Source: Parahaliea mediterranea
GTDB lineage: Bacteria; Pseudomonadota; Gammaproteobacteria; Pseudomonadales; Halieaceae
NCBI RefSeq assembly: GCF_017255185.1
Contig: NZ_JAFKCZ010000002.1
Location: 186,001 to 250,000, forward strand
Reading direction: 5' to 3'
DNA length: 64,000 bases
A model generated the notes under the pieces. It worked only from the letters and a program-made list of their open reading frames with translations. It was not told the origin of the DNA and ran no database searches. The translations under genes and the position numbers were made by a program. This document shows, in pieces, positions 17,808-25,849 of the stretch (position 1 is its first letter; every line of letters starts with the position of its first letter).

Positions 17808-18266
17808 CTAGGCGCCGTCGCCGGCCTCACCGTTGGACACCCGGTGCCACACCAGGGAGTGGTAGCGGGTCACACCGGCCATCTCGTCCTTGCCGCTGAG
17901 CACCAGGGTGTGGCCGTCCAGCTCCGCGTGCCGCAACTGCTCGCTGCCGGGAAAGTTGGGGTTGAGGCTCTGGCTCACATAGTGAATCACGTCCCCGTCC
18001 ACCACCCGATAGCGGCCCGCGTAGTGGAAATAGCTGCTGTAGGCGGCTGCTTTCTGGCCGTCGTCGATGGTGCGCGGACTCTGCCCGGCCGGAAACCGGT
18101 CCCTGTCGGCGCGACAGATCGAGGCACTCATCCAGCCGTCGGCGGTGTACAGCAGCAGACCCTGGGGATCCTCGCCAAAAGGGGTACTGAGCTCGTCGCG
18201 GTCCGAATAGCCGATGCTCCATGACTCCAATTGCCAGGCGCCGGTCAGGTCGCTCGATTTGATCAT
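17808..18266 (-). CDS. Lipocalin-like domain protein
   Basis: A 152-residue protein of the Lipocalin_5 family (LTGAWQLESWSIGYSD, then GLLLYTADGWMSASICR, typical of the group). Such single-domain barrel proteins often sit in catabolic or polyketide clusters and are presumed to bind small hydrophobic ligands. No signal peptide. It follows pdxH on the same strand; a 16-bp sequence resembling the end of the element at 33017 lies between them. Confidence 0.8.
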   Translation of the reverse strand: MIKSSDLTGAWQLESWSIGYSDRDELSTPFGEDPQGLLLYTADGWMSASICRADRDRFPAGQSPRTIDDGQKAAAYSSYFHYAGRYRVVDGDVIHYVSQSLNPNFPGSEQLRHAELDGHTLVLSGKDEMAGVTRYHSLVWHRVSNGEAGDGA

Positions 18267-18303
18267 AACTGTGTTCCTGAATTTAGTGTTCCTTCAAGGA
18301 AGA

Positions 18304-18942
18304 CTAGGGTTGTAACTGTTCGATCTGCCAGCTGTCGTCGCGCTGGCGCGTGTAACGGAAACGATCGTGCAGGCGGTGGGCGCCTCCCTGCCAGAACTCG
18401 ACCCGTTCGGGACGCACCCGGTAACCGCCCCAGAAATCCGGCACCGGAATCTCGCCGCGGCCGAACTTCTCGCGCATCGACTGTACCTGGGCCTCCAGTA
18501 TCGCCCGCTTCGACACCGGGCGGCTCTGCTGCGAGGCCCAGGCCGCCAGCTGGCTCTCGCGGGGGCGGGTCAGGAAATAGCGCGCGGACTCCGCCCTGCC
18601 CATCTGCCGGGCGCTGCCGCCCACGATCACCTGCCGGTTCAGCTCGTTCCAGGGAAAGAGCAGTGACACGCGAGACTCTCCCGCAATCTCCCGGGCCTTG
18701 TTACTGCCGAAATTGGTATAGAACACAAAGCCCTCGGTGGACACCCCTTTCATCAGCACAATGCGCTGCCAGGGCCGGCCCTCGGCGTCCACGGTGGCCA
18801 GCACCATTGCGGTGGGGTCCTCGAGTTCACTCTTCACCGCCTGCTGCAGCCAGCACTCGAACTGGCGTATCGGGCAGTCGTCGAGCATGTCCCGGGTGAG
18901 ACCATCGGCGAGGTACTCGCGCCTGAAATCCTCGTATCGCAC
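18304..18942 (-). CDS. pdxH: Pyridoxine/pyridoxamine 5'-phosphate oxidase
   Basis: A 212-residue FMN enzyme oxidising PNP or PMP to pyridoxal 5'-phosphate, the last step of vitamin B6 synthesis and salvage. Conserved blocks: MRYEDFRREYLADGL, PTAMVLATVDAEGRPWQRIVL (FMN), FVFYTNFGSNKAREI, SRPVSKRAILE, and the C-terminal WGGYRVRPERVEFWQGG with RLHDRFRYTR, which bind substrate phosphate and FMN. The GTG at 18942 is preceded by AGGAGA; the larger open frame upstream overlaps the divergent acetyltransferase and is not real. Confidence 0.95.
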   Translation of the reverse strand: MRYEDFRREYLADGLTRDMLDDCPIRQFECWLQQAVKSELEDPTAMVLATVDAEGRPWQRIVLMKGVSTEGFVFYTNFGSNKAREIAGESRVSLLFPWNELNRQVIVGGSARQMGRAESARYFLTRPRESQLAAWASQQSRPVSKRAILEAQVQSMREKFGRGEIPVPDFWGGYRVRPERVEFWQGGAHRLHDRFRYTRQRDDSWQIEQLQP

Positions 18943-18990
18943 GGGTTCTCCTGTTAACCTTGAAGCAACAATAATGGTAGGGCCGACCCG

Positions 18991-19635
18991 GTGAATGGTA
19001 AAGCGGTGGTGCATCACGACAGCGAATTCCACGCCCCGACCATCGCCCCGGCCGCCGCCGGCGACCTGGATACCCTGGTCGCCACCCTGAGCAGCGCCTT
19101 TCGCTACGACCCGGTGATGAACTGGATCTTCCCGGACACCCGCGTTTACCCCGCGCTGTTTCGCCTGATCCTCGACGGCAGCAGCCTGCCCCACGGCATG
19201 GTGCACTTTGAAACCAGCGGTCGCGGGGCGGCGCTGTGGCTGCCGCCGGACACCCCCTTCGAACTTCCCCTGGGCTGGCCCATGCTGTCGCTGTTCGCGC
19301 ACAGCCTGTGGCGCATGGGCCCGGCGACCCTGCTGCGCCTGCGCCGGCAGGCAGCGCTGTTCTCCGGCCACCGCCCGGCGGCGCCGCACTTCCACCTGCA
19401 GTTCATCGGCTGCCGGCTGGGCGACCAGGGCCGGGGCGTGGGCGCGCAACTACTGAAAACCGGCCTCCGCGCCTGCGACGCCCAGGGCCTGCCCGCCTAC
19501 CTGGAGTGCTCCAATCCGCGCAACCTGCCCCTGTACCAGCGCCACGGCTTCAACACCCGCGGCGAGGGTCGCCTGCCGGATGGCGGCCCGCGGGTATGGT
19601 TTATGTGGCGCGAGGCGAGGCCGGAAAGCGTCTAG
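18991..19635 (+). CDS. GNAT-family N-acetyltransferase
   Basis: A 214-residue acetyltransferase. The C-terminal half has the acetyl-CoA loop region CRLGDQGRGVGAQLL followed by PAYLECSNPRNLPLYQRHGF, typical of GNAT proteins. The N-terminal part (LVATLSSAFRYDPVMNWIFPD) matches the subgroup often annotated as mycothiol- or puromycin-acetyltransferase-like. Start GTG at 18991 is tentative; no strong ribosome site is visible. Divergent from pdxH with a 48-bp gap. Substrate unknown. Confidence 0.85.
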   Translation: MNGKAVVHHDSEFHAPTIAPAAAGDLDTLVATLSSAFRYDPVMNWIFPDTRVYPALFRLILDGSSLPHGMVHFETSGRGAALWLPPDTPFELPLGWPMLSLFAHSLWRMGPATLLRLRRQAALFSGHRPAAPHFHLQFIGCRLGDQGRGVGAQLLKTGLRACDAQGLPAYLECSNPRNLPLYQRHGFNTRGEGRLPDGGPRVWFMWREARPESV

Positions 19636-20183
19636 CGGGGGGGAAACCGGGCCAGTACCTGGCGCGCCGCCGCTTCCCGGCGGTCCTGGTCAAGCGCCGT
19701 CTTCTCGCGCGGTTTCAAGTGGGTGTCGACCGCCGCGCGCCACACCGACTGGTTGCTCACCGGGTCCACGAAATCGACGATAAAGGTGCCCTCGGTGAAG
19801 GTGGGCATGCCCATGGAATTGACCCCGGGCCCGCAGCGCCAACAGCTGTAGAGACTGACCTCGTTGTAGCCCTTGAGATCGGCGTTGTCGCGGGTGACCA
19901 GGTGCCAGGTGAGCCAGACATCCGCGGCGCCGCGCGACTGCACTACCTGGTAGCCCCGGTTCACCAGCTCCTTGGCCAGGGACAGCGTCACCAGTTTGGC
20001 CTGGTCGTCGGTGAGCGCGATGTCGGCGGGGCGGGTTTGCTCGAAGGGCAACAGGGCCACTTTTTGCACCCGGGTAAAATCGAATGCCTGGTTGTAGTCG
20101 ACCCGCGGCTCGATGGGGCCGGCGGCGCAGCCGGCCAGCAACGTGACCAGCAGCAGCGCGCCGCGGCGCAGGTAGCTCCACAT
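19632..20183 (-). CDS. DUF4136 family lipoprotein
   Basis: A 183-residue lipoprotein: MWSYLRRGALLLVTLLAGC gives a signal peptide with lipobox LAGC (Cys at residue 19). The mature part fits DUF4136 (VDYNQAFDFTRVQKVALLPFE, the GYQVV segment, DVWLTWHLVT, and GTFIVDFVDPVSNQSVWRA), periplasmic domains of unknown role. The ATG at 20183 has AGGGA upstream. It is 35 bp downstream of the small gene at 20219-20518 and its stop overlaps the end of the acetyltransferase gene by 4 bp. Confidence 0.87.
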   Translation of the reverse strand: MWSYLRRGALLLVTLLAGCAAGPIEPRVDYNQAFDFTRVQKVALLPFEQTRPADIALTDDQAKLVTLSLAKELVNRGYQVVQSRGAADVWLTWHLVTRDNADLKGYNEVSLYSCWRCGPGVNSMGMPTFTEGTFIVDFVDPVSNQSVWRAAVDTHLKPREKTALDQDRREAAARQVLARFPPR

Positions 20184-20218
20184 GAACTGTCCCTCATTTA
20201 TGCCAGGCGGCATTATAA

Positions 20219-20518
20219 TCACTCGGCGGTGCTCGGATACACCGGCGCCCGCCGCGCCATCGCGGGGATCTGCGGGAAAGGGTAGAACTGCCGCCAGTCG
20301 TCGCCAAAGTCCGCGGCAATGTCGCGGCCGTTCACCGCGCGATAGGCCACATCCATGGCCTCCTGCAGGCGCGCCTCGCTGCCCGGATCGAGTGCGGCCA
20401 CCGCCTCCATCAGGCCCTCGGCGCGCAGGCGCTGGGAAGGCGGCACGTCCAGGCCCTCCGCCAGTTGCCGGAACATTCGCCGCCAGCGCCGCTCCAGTTC
20501 CGCAATCAACACTACCAC
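20219..20518 (-). CDS. Small conserved hypothetical protein
   Basis: A 99-residue, mainly helical cytoplasmic protein that I do not recognise. It is rich in Arg, Ala and Glu (ELERRWRRMFRQLAEGLD; DVAYRAVNGRDIAADFGDDW). The GTG start at 20518 is supported by GGAGGG six bases upstream. It is followed by the DUF4136 lipoprotein in probable operon and is divergent from ggt. Confidence 0.65.
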   Translation of the reverse strand: MVVLIAELERRWRRMFRQLAEGLDVPPSQRLRAEGLMEAVAALDPGSEARLQEAMDVAYRAVNGRDIAADFGDDWRQFYPFPQIPAMARRAPVYPSTAE

Positions 20519-20612
20519 GCTGCTCCCTCCGCGGCCTCGGTGAACAGTCGCCAGTATGCTCTGGCGGGCAAAACAGTTAAAGTCGGCGCTGAATTTTTAC
20601 AGGGAGAATGCC

Positions 20613-22361
20613 GTGACCCGCCTGCTGCACGCGATACTGATAGTCACCACCTGCTGGACCGCGCTGTTCGCGGGCACCGCATGGGCGCAACCGGCCGCCG
20701 ATGCGCAGCTGCCGATCATCGACTACCGCAGCCGCTTCCTGCCCGTGGTCGCCGAACACGGCATGGTCGCCGGGCCCGAGAAACTCGCGGCGGAGATCGG
20801 CAAGACCGTCCTCCAGCGCGGCGGCAACGCGGTGGACGCCGCGGTGGCCACGGGCTTCGCCCTGGCGGTGAGCTACCCGCGGGCGGGCAACCTCGGCGGC
20901 GGCGGCTTTATGCTGATCCACCTGGCCGACCAGCAACGCCAGACCCTGATCGACTACCGCGAGACCGCCCCGGCCGCCGCCGGTCGCGAACTCTACCTCG
21001 ACGGCGACGGCGAGGTGGACCGCATGCGCATGTATTTCAGCCACCAGTCCGCCGGCGTGCCCGGCACCGTGGCGGGCCTGATCATGGCGCTGGAAAAGTA
21101 CGGCACCATGAGCCTGGAGGAGGTACTGGCGCCGGCCATCGCGCTGGCCGAACAGGGCCTGGAAGTGTCCTTCGCCCTCAATTTCGAAATCGACGCGCGC
21201 GCGGAGCGGCTGCGTCTCAACGCCGAGGCCCGGCGCCTGTTTTTCAAGCCCGACGGCAGCGCCTACGCCATCGGCGAACACTGGCGGCAACCGGACCTCG
21301 CCTGGACCCTGAAACAAATCGCCGAGAACGGCCTCGACGGCTTCTACCGGGGGGAAGTGGCGCGGCGCATCGTCGCCGAAATGGAGGCGGGCAACGGCCT
21401 GATCACCCTGGCCGACCTCGCCGGCTACCGCGCCGTGGAGCGCGAACCGGTGCGCGGCAGCTTTCACGACTTCGAGGTGGTGTCCACTCCGCCGCCTTCT
21501 TCCGGCGGTGTCCACATTATCCAGATGCTGAATATCCTGGAGGGCCTGCCGCTGCGCGAGGCGGGCCACAACAGCGCGACCTACCTGCACTACCTCGCGG
21601 AAGCCATGAAGCGGGCCTACGCCGACCGCAGCCGCTACCTCGGCGACACCGACTTCGTGGATGTGCCGCTAACCCAGCTGACCAGCAAGGCCTACGCGGC
21701 GCGCCAGCGCGAGGGCATCGCCGCCGACCGGGCCACGCCCTCGGCGGACATCGCGCCGGGGACACAGCTCGCCCCGGAGAGCCGTGACACCACCCACTTC
21801 ACGGTGGTGGACGACGCCGGCAATGTGGTCAGCAACACCTACACCCTGAATTTCAGCTTCGGCTCGCACATCGCGGTGCCCGGCACCGGCATGCTGCTGA
21901 ACAACGAAATGGCGGATTTCGCCGCCGCGCCGGGCACCGCCAACGCCTACGGCCTGGTGGAGGGCGAACGCAATCGCATCGAGGGCGGCAAGCGCCCCCT
22001 GTCCTCGATGAGCCCGACCATGGTGCTGCGCGAGGGCAAGCCCTGGCTCGCCACCGGCAGCCCCGGCGGCAGCGTGATCATCACCACCGTGCTGCAGACC
22101 CTGCTCAACGCCATGGTGTTCGATATGAACATCGCCGCGGCGGCCGCCGGCGCGCGGGTGCACCACCAGTGGCTACCCGACGTGCTGCGGGTGGAACAGG
22201 GCGTCAGCCCCGACACCATTCGCCTGCTGCGGGGCATGGGACACAGCGTGGAAATCGGCGACCGCACCCTGGGCCGGACCCAGTCCATCATGCTGGAAAA
22301 CGGTCACCTGTACGGGGCCACCGACACCCGTCGTCCCGGCGGGCATGTGGCGGGATACTGA
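20613..22361 (+). CDS. ggt: Gamma-glutamyltransferase (glutathione hydrolase) precursor
   Basis: A 582-residue N-terminal-nucleophile hydrolase, secreted to the periplasm, that cleaves glutathione and transfers the gamma-glutamyl group. After the signal peptide (ending ALFAGTAWA) come the family blocks GGNAVDAAVATGFALAV, NLGGGGFM and STPPPSSGGVHIIQML. The autoprocessing and catalytic threonine is in RDTTHFTVVDD, at about Thr393 (E. coli Thr391 equivalent), where the precursor is cut into large and small subunits. Oxyanion-hole residues appear in GKRPLSSMSPT and GSPGGS. The GTG at 20613 follows AGGGAG and starts the signal peptide properly, unlike the longer frame. Confidence 0.93.
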   Translation: MTRLLHAILIVTTCWTALFAGTAWAQPAADAQLPIIDYRSRFLPVVAEHGMVAGPEKLAAEIGKTVLQRGGNAVDAAVATGFALAVSYPRAGNLGGGGFMLIHLADQQRQTLIDYRETAPAAAGRELYLDGDGEVDRMRMYFSHQSAGVPGTVAGLIMALEKYGTMSLEEVLAPAIALAEQGLEVSFALNFEIDARAERLRLNAEARRLFFKPDGSAYAIGEHWRQPDLAWTLKQIAENGLDGFYRGEVARRIVAEMEAGNGLITLADLAGYRAVEREPVRGSFHDFEVVSTPPPSSGGVHIIQMLNILEGLPLREAGHNSATYLHYLAEAMKRAYADRSRYLGDTDFVDVPLTQLTSKAYAARQREGIAADRATPSADIAPGTQLAPESRDTTHFTVVDDAGNVVSNTYTLNFSFGSHIAVPGTGMLLNNEMADFAAAPGTANAYGLVEGERNRIEGGKRPLSSMSPTMVLREGKPWLATGSPGGSVIITTVLQTLLNAMVFDMNIAAAAAGARVHHQWLPDVLRVEQGVSPDTIRLLRGMGHSVEIGDRTLGRTQSIMLENGHLYGATDTRRPGGHVAGY

Positions 22362-22396
22362 GAGACCGGCACTCTGGCGCGCGCCGGCCCGTGAGG

Positions 22397-23182
22397 CTAG
22401 CGCGGCAGGCGCACCTTGGCGGTCTGGCGGGAAATCGCCACCAGGGTGCCCTGGCTGTCCCAGTACTCACCGTCCTCTTCCACCACCCCGCGGCTGAGGT
22501 GGCGGGAAAACAGCCGCGCCTGCAGCGGTCCCGGCGCCGGTTTGGCGCGCACCTGCACGGTCAGTTCCACGGTGGGAACCCAGCCCACCAGGCCGACCAC
22601 ATCGAACGCCGGGGGCGGGAAGGCATCGGCGAACATCAGCAGACTGAGCGGATCGGGGTCGGCGCCGTCGCCGTGGGCCACCCAGCCGCGGAACTCGCCG
22701 CCGCCACTGGGTTGCCCGCCGGCAAAGACTCCGGCGCCATGGCACAGGCGCACCGCCACCCTCTGGGCGAACTCCAGCTTGCTGTTGCCGCCGTGGCAGT
22801 CTTCCCAGGCGGGGTATTCCGGCCGCGGCTGCGCGCTCCAGCTGGGCCCTTCGAGGCGGTCCAAATCGGTGTAGGCCGCGGTGACCAGCACCTTGAGTTC
22901 GCCCTCCTGATACAGGCGGGCGCTGGCCTGGCTGGTATTGCCGCCCTCGCGCAACAACTCCACGTCGCAATCGACCGGTCCCAGCGCGGTGGGCGCCAGG
23001 TAGAACGCGTTCACGGTCAGCGGATCCGGATGCGGCAGGGCCTCGGCCAGGGCGCGCCCGACCACCGCCAGCACGTAGCCGCCGTTGGGCACTGCCCCAA
23101 TGCGCCAACCCCGGCACAACTCACCACGCCAGCGATTGGCGCCGACCTTTTCCACCGCTGTTTCGCGCTCAAACTGCCCCAT
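22397..23182 (-). CDS. Acyl-CoA thioesterase family protein (double hotdog, 4HBT_3)
   Basis: A 261-residue protein with two hotdog-fold halves of the TesB-like acyl-CoA thioesterase 3 family. The N-terminal half has WRIGAVPNGGYVLAVVGRAL and HPDPLTVNAFYLAP, and the C-terminal half has LLMFADAFPPPAFDVVGLVGWVPT and LTVQVRAKPA. Such enzymes hydrolyse acyl-CoA esters. The ATG at 23182 is chosen because GGGGGA precedes it; the long upstream frame runs into the neighbour's promoter. Convergent with ggt. Confidence 0.85.
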   Translation of the reverse strand: MGQFERETAVEKVGANRWRGELCRGWRIGAVPNGGYVLAVVGRALAEALPHPDPLTVNAFYLAPTALGPVDCDVELLREGGNTSQASARLYQEGELKVLVTAAYTDLDRLEGPSWSAQPRPEYPAWEDCHGGNSKLEFAQRVAVRLCHGAGVFAGGQPSGGGEFRGWVAHGDGADPDPLSLLMFADAFPPPAFDVVGLVGWVPTVELTVQVRAKPAPGPLQARLFSRHLSRGVVEEDGEYWDSQGTLVAISRQTAKVRLPR

Positions 23183-23259
23183 CGCACCATCCCCCAGTGC
23201 TTCAATTGACAAAAGTCGCGCATGATACCGCAGGTCCAAGTCGCCTTTCACCGCGTACT

Positions 23260-23289
23260 TTGTGTGAGTTCCGACAGAGTGTATATACT
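23260..23289 (+). promoter_or_regulatory. Probable promoter of the TolQ-vWA envelope operon
   Basis: TTGTGT (23260-23265) and TATACT (23284-23289) are spaced by 18 bp, placing a start about 24 nt before the GTG at 23320. It is the only convincing promoter I see ahead of the thirteen-gene run. I see no obvious operator around it. Confidence 0.5.
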
Positions 23290-23319
23290 TGGGTAAGGCT
23301 CGACGATGGGAGCGCGCCT

Positions 23320-24675
23320 GTGAATTGCTGCCCGAACTGCATTTGCTCCGGCCCAACCGGAGCCAGACTGCCTCGCCTGTTGCTGGCGGCGCTACTGGCC
23401 CACTGCATTCCCGCACCGGCGGAGGAAGCGCCACCGCCCGCCGCGCCCGGCGAAAGCCTGCGGCCTATTCAACCCATGGCGGGCCCGCCGATCGAATTGC
23501 CCGCCGCTCCCCGCGCCGACAGCGACTCCGGTCCCTCGTCCCTGCAGCAACTGACCCGCGAACAGGACCGCCTGGATATCCAGTCCTACCGGGATGTAAT
23601 ACTCGAGCTGGAGCACAACGAGGGCGCCTACAGCCCCCGCATCGCCGAGCACTTGCTCAGCCTCGGCGGCGCCCTGCAACAGGCGGGCCGGCACGTGGAG
23701 GCCATCGACGTATTCAAGCGCGGCGTGCACCTGTCACGCATCAACGGCGGCCTCTATGGCGGCGAGCAGGTTCCCCTGTTGCAGTCCGAGATTCGCAGCC
23801 ACATCGCCCTCGGCAATTTCGCCGCCGCCGACGAGCGCCAGGTCTACCTGTACCGGGTGCAACTGCGCACCCTGTCGAGCGGCCCGCGGCGAGCCAACGC
23901 CCTGATCCAGCAAGCCAGCTGGCAGCAACAGGCCTACGAGCTGCGGCTCGGCGAACACGGCTTCAACCGCCTGATGAACATGTGGGACCTGTACCGGCTG
24001 GCGCTGAACGACATTATCGAGCGCGAGGGAGAGACCTCGCCCAAACTGCTGCCCCCCCTGTACGGCATGTTGCGGGCCCAGTACCTGATCTCCGATTACC
24101 AGAGCGAATCCAGTTCCGGCTTCGGTTCCGAATACGACTTCGCCGAGCGCCAGGGCCAGAGCCGCTTCAACGCCTATCGCGCGCAAAGCTACAAAAAAGG
24201 CCTGGCGGTCATCCGCGCCATTCACGACATCGAGCTGGCGGCCACCGCCCCCGAGCCAGCGGCGGTGGCCCGCAGCCATATCCGCATGGGCGACTGGATG
24301 CTGTGGCACGGCGAGGACGACGAGGCCCTCGCCAATTACCACCTGGCGATCGAGGAACTTGCGGCCCTCGAAGATGCCCAAGTAGTGGAGCGGCGGCTGT
24401 TGGGCGCCCCGGTGGCCCTGCCCGCGCTGCAAGGCGTGGAGCGGCTGCCCCCCGTGGTGCCGCGCGAACGGGCCAACGCGGTGCTGGAATTTGATATTAC
24501 CGCCAGCGGACGCCTGGTCGACCTGGATCGCGTGGACGATAACGGGGACAATGACGCCAAGGTTAACCGGTTGATGCGGCAGCTGCGCAAGACCCAGTTC
24601 AGGCCCCGTTTCGAAAGTGGCCAGCCCGTGGATACCGACAATGTAATTTGGGCTTATGACAGCAATACTTGGTAG
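23320..24675 (+). CDS. Secreted TPR protein with TonB-C-like terminal domain (envelope operon gene 1)
   Basis: A 451-residue exported protein. The GTG at 23320 follows GGGAG and yields a hydrophobic leader (RLPRLLLAALLAHCIPAPAEE). Helical repeat-like sequence resembling TPRs spans about residues 75-370 (ILELEHNEGAYSPRIAEHLL; LGGALQQAGRHVEAIDVFKR; GDWMLWHGEDDEALANYHLA). The last ~65 residues read as a TonB C-terminal-like fold: VLEFDITASGRLVDLDRV, then LMRQLRKTQFRPRF, then GQPVDTDNVIWAY. In energy transducers this domain contacts outer-membrane partners, but here it is attached to TPRs and no separate N-terminal membrane anchor is evident beyond the leader. It is the first gene of the envelope operon and overlaps the next by 20 bp. 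Confidence 0.75.
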   Translation: MNCCPNCICSGPTGARLPRLLLAALLAHCIPAPAEEAPPPAAPGESLRPIQPMAGPPIELPAAPRADSDSGPSSLQQLTREQDRLDIQSYRDVILELEHNEGAYSPRIAEHLLSLGGALQQAGRHVEAIDVFKRGVHLSRINGGLYGGEQVPLLQSEIRSHIALGNFAAADERQVYLYRVQLRTLSSGPRRANALIQQASWQQQAYELRLGEHGFNRLMNMWDLYRLALNDIIEREGETSPKLLPPLYGMLRAQYLISDYQSESSSGFGSEYDFAERQGQSRFNAYRAQSYKKGLAVIRAIHDIELAATAPEPAAVARSHIRMGDWMLWHGEDDEALANYHLAIEELAALEDAQVVERRLLGAPVALPALQGVERLPPVVPRERANAVLEFDITASGRLVDLDRVDDNGDNDAKVNRLMRQLRKTQFRPRFESGQPVDTDNVIWAYDSNTW

Positions 24676-25849
24676 CAAGCGAAATGTACTCCGTGTCGCC
24701 GGCGCGGCGGTGGCGGTGAGTTGTGCCTGTCTGGTGCTGAGCGGCTGCCCCAGCGCCAGCAACCCGAGCATGCCGCAACCGCCGTCCATGCCGAGCCCCG
24801 GCTCCTCCAGCCCCAGCTCCTCCAGCGGCTCGCCCTCGAGCTCGCCCAGTTCATCGTCGAGCTCGTCCAGCTCATCGTCGTCGTCGAGTTCGAGCGGCTC
24901 CCAATCATCCAGCGGCATGCCCCCGTCCGGGGCATCCTCTCCAGGCGGCAGTAGTTCACCGGCCGGGAGCACCGCCAGCCGCGACGGATCGCGGGGAGCA
25001 CGCTCCCCGTCCAGTTCCGGCTCGCCGTCGGGGCAGCAGGGCAGCACGGCGGGCGGCACCGAGTTCCCCAACGGCATGCCCGGCGAGCCCGGGGGGGCAG
25101 GTGAGGAGTCCACCGCGAGCAGCGGCAGCGGCGAGGGCCCGGGCGAAAACGGCGAGGGCGCGGCGGAACCGGGCTTCGGCACCGGAACCAGCGGCGGCCA
25201 GGCACTGCCGGACCTGCGCGACGAACCGACCCGCGAGGGCGGCCAGCCCGGGCAGGGCCAGGTGATGGCCGAAGCCGGCCAATCCGGGGCAGGTACCCCC
25301 GGAGGCGGTATCCCCGGAGGCGGTACCCCCGGAGGCCAGCCCGGCAGCCCCGCTGGCGATGGCGGTAGTCCGGCCGGCAGCGGCGGCACGGCACCCGGCG
25401 TACCCGGTGGCAATGGCGGCGCCCAGGGCCCGCTGACCCCGGCCGAACAGGTGGCCATCCTCGACGGCCGTCTCGAGCGGGGCACGGGAGAGTTCGACGC
25501 CATGATCCTCGAAGAGCAGGCCGCCCAGCGCCAGGCCCGGCGGGACAACCCGGCACCGGTGCCGAGCCAGCCCGAACAGAGCGCCGGCGGTGGCGGCGGC
25601 AGCCCCTACGACGGCGGCGTTGCGGACGCCGGAGGCTACAGCACCGGCGGCGGCATGGGCGGCGCCTCGCGGGGCGGCGGCGTGCCGCAGAACACCGCGA
25701 AATACCCGCCGCCCGCCGATATACCCAGTGGCGACGACGACGATGTGGTGGCGCGGCAGCTGCGGGAGGCGGCCATGCGCGAGCCCGACCCCGAGATTCG
25801 CGAGAAGCTGTGGGACGAATACCGCAAATACAAGGGGATCAGCCCATGA
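24656..25849 (+). CDS. Ser/Gly/Pro-rich low-complexity lipoprotein (envelope operon gene 2)
   Basis: A 397-residue lipoprotein: basic start, hydrophobic core and lipobox LSGC with Cys31. Residues ~49-86 are almost only Ser/Pro/Gly, including a run of more than ten serines; residues ~90-330 are Gly/Ser/Pro/Glu rich with three 5-residue repeats encoded at 25292-25336. The C-terminal ~45 residues are different: an acidic DDDDVVARQL and a charged helix (EIREKLWDEYRKYKG), the likely functional end. It is best read as a long flexible tether from the membrane to this helix. Overlaps with both neighbours (20 bp and 4 bp) and the lipobox argue that it is a real gene despite the composition. Confidence 0.75.
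   Translation: MTAILGSKRNVLRVAGAAVAVSCACLVLSGCPSASNPSMPQPPSMPSPGSSSPSSSSGSPSSSPSSSSSSSSSSSSSSSSGSQSSSGMPPSGASSPGGSSSPAGSTASRDGSRGARSPSSSGSPSGQQGSTAGGTEFPNGMPGEPGGAGEESTASSGSGEGPGENGEGAAEPGFGTGTSGGQALPDLRDEPTREGGQPGQGQVMAEAGQSGAGTPGGGIPGGGTPGGQPGSPAGDGGSPAGSGGTAPGVPGGNGGAQGPLTPAEQVAILDGRLERGTGEFDAMILEEQAAQRQARRDNPAPVPSQPEQSAGGGGGSPYDGGVADAGGYSTGGGMGGASRGGGVPQNTAKYPPPADIPSGDDDDVVARQLREAAMREPDPEIREKLWDEYRKYKGISP
25292..25336 (+). repeat. Triplicated 15-bp tandem repeat within the low-complexity lipoprotein gene
   Basis: GGTAYCCCCGGAGGC occurs three times in tandem, coding for G-T/I-P-G-G. In-frame 15-bp units allow length change without loss of frame. Confidence 0.8.

Noticed and set aside
23734-25548. 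A 604-codon open frame on the - strand
   Set aside because: Opposite the TPR and Ser-rich lipoprotein genes; its Pro/Ala-rich translation mirrors the repeats of the + strand gene.
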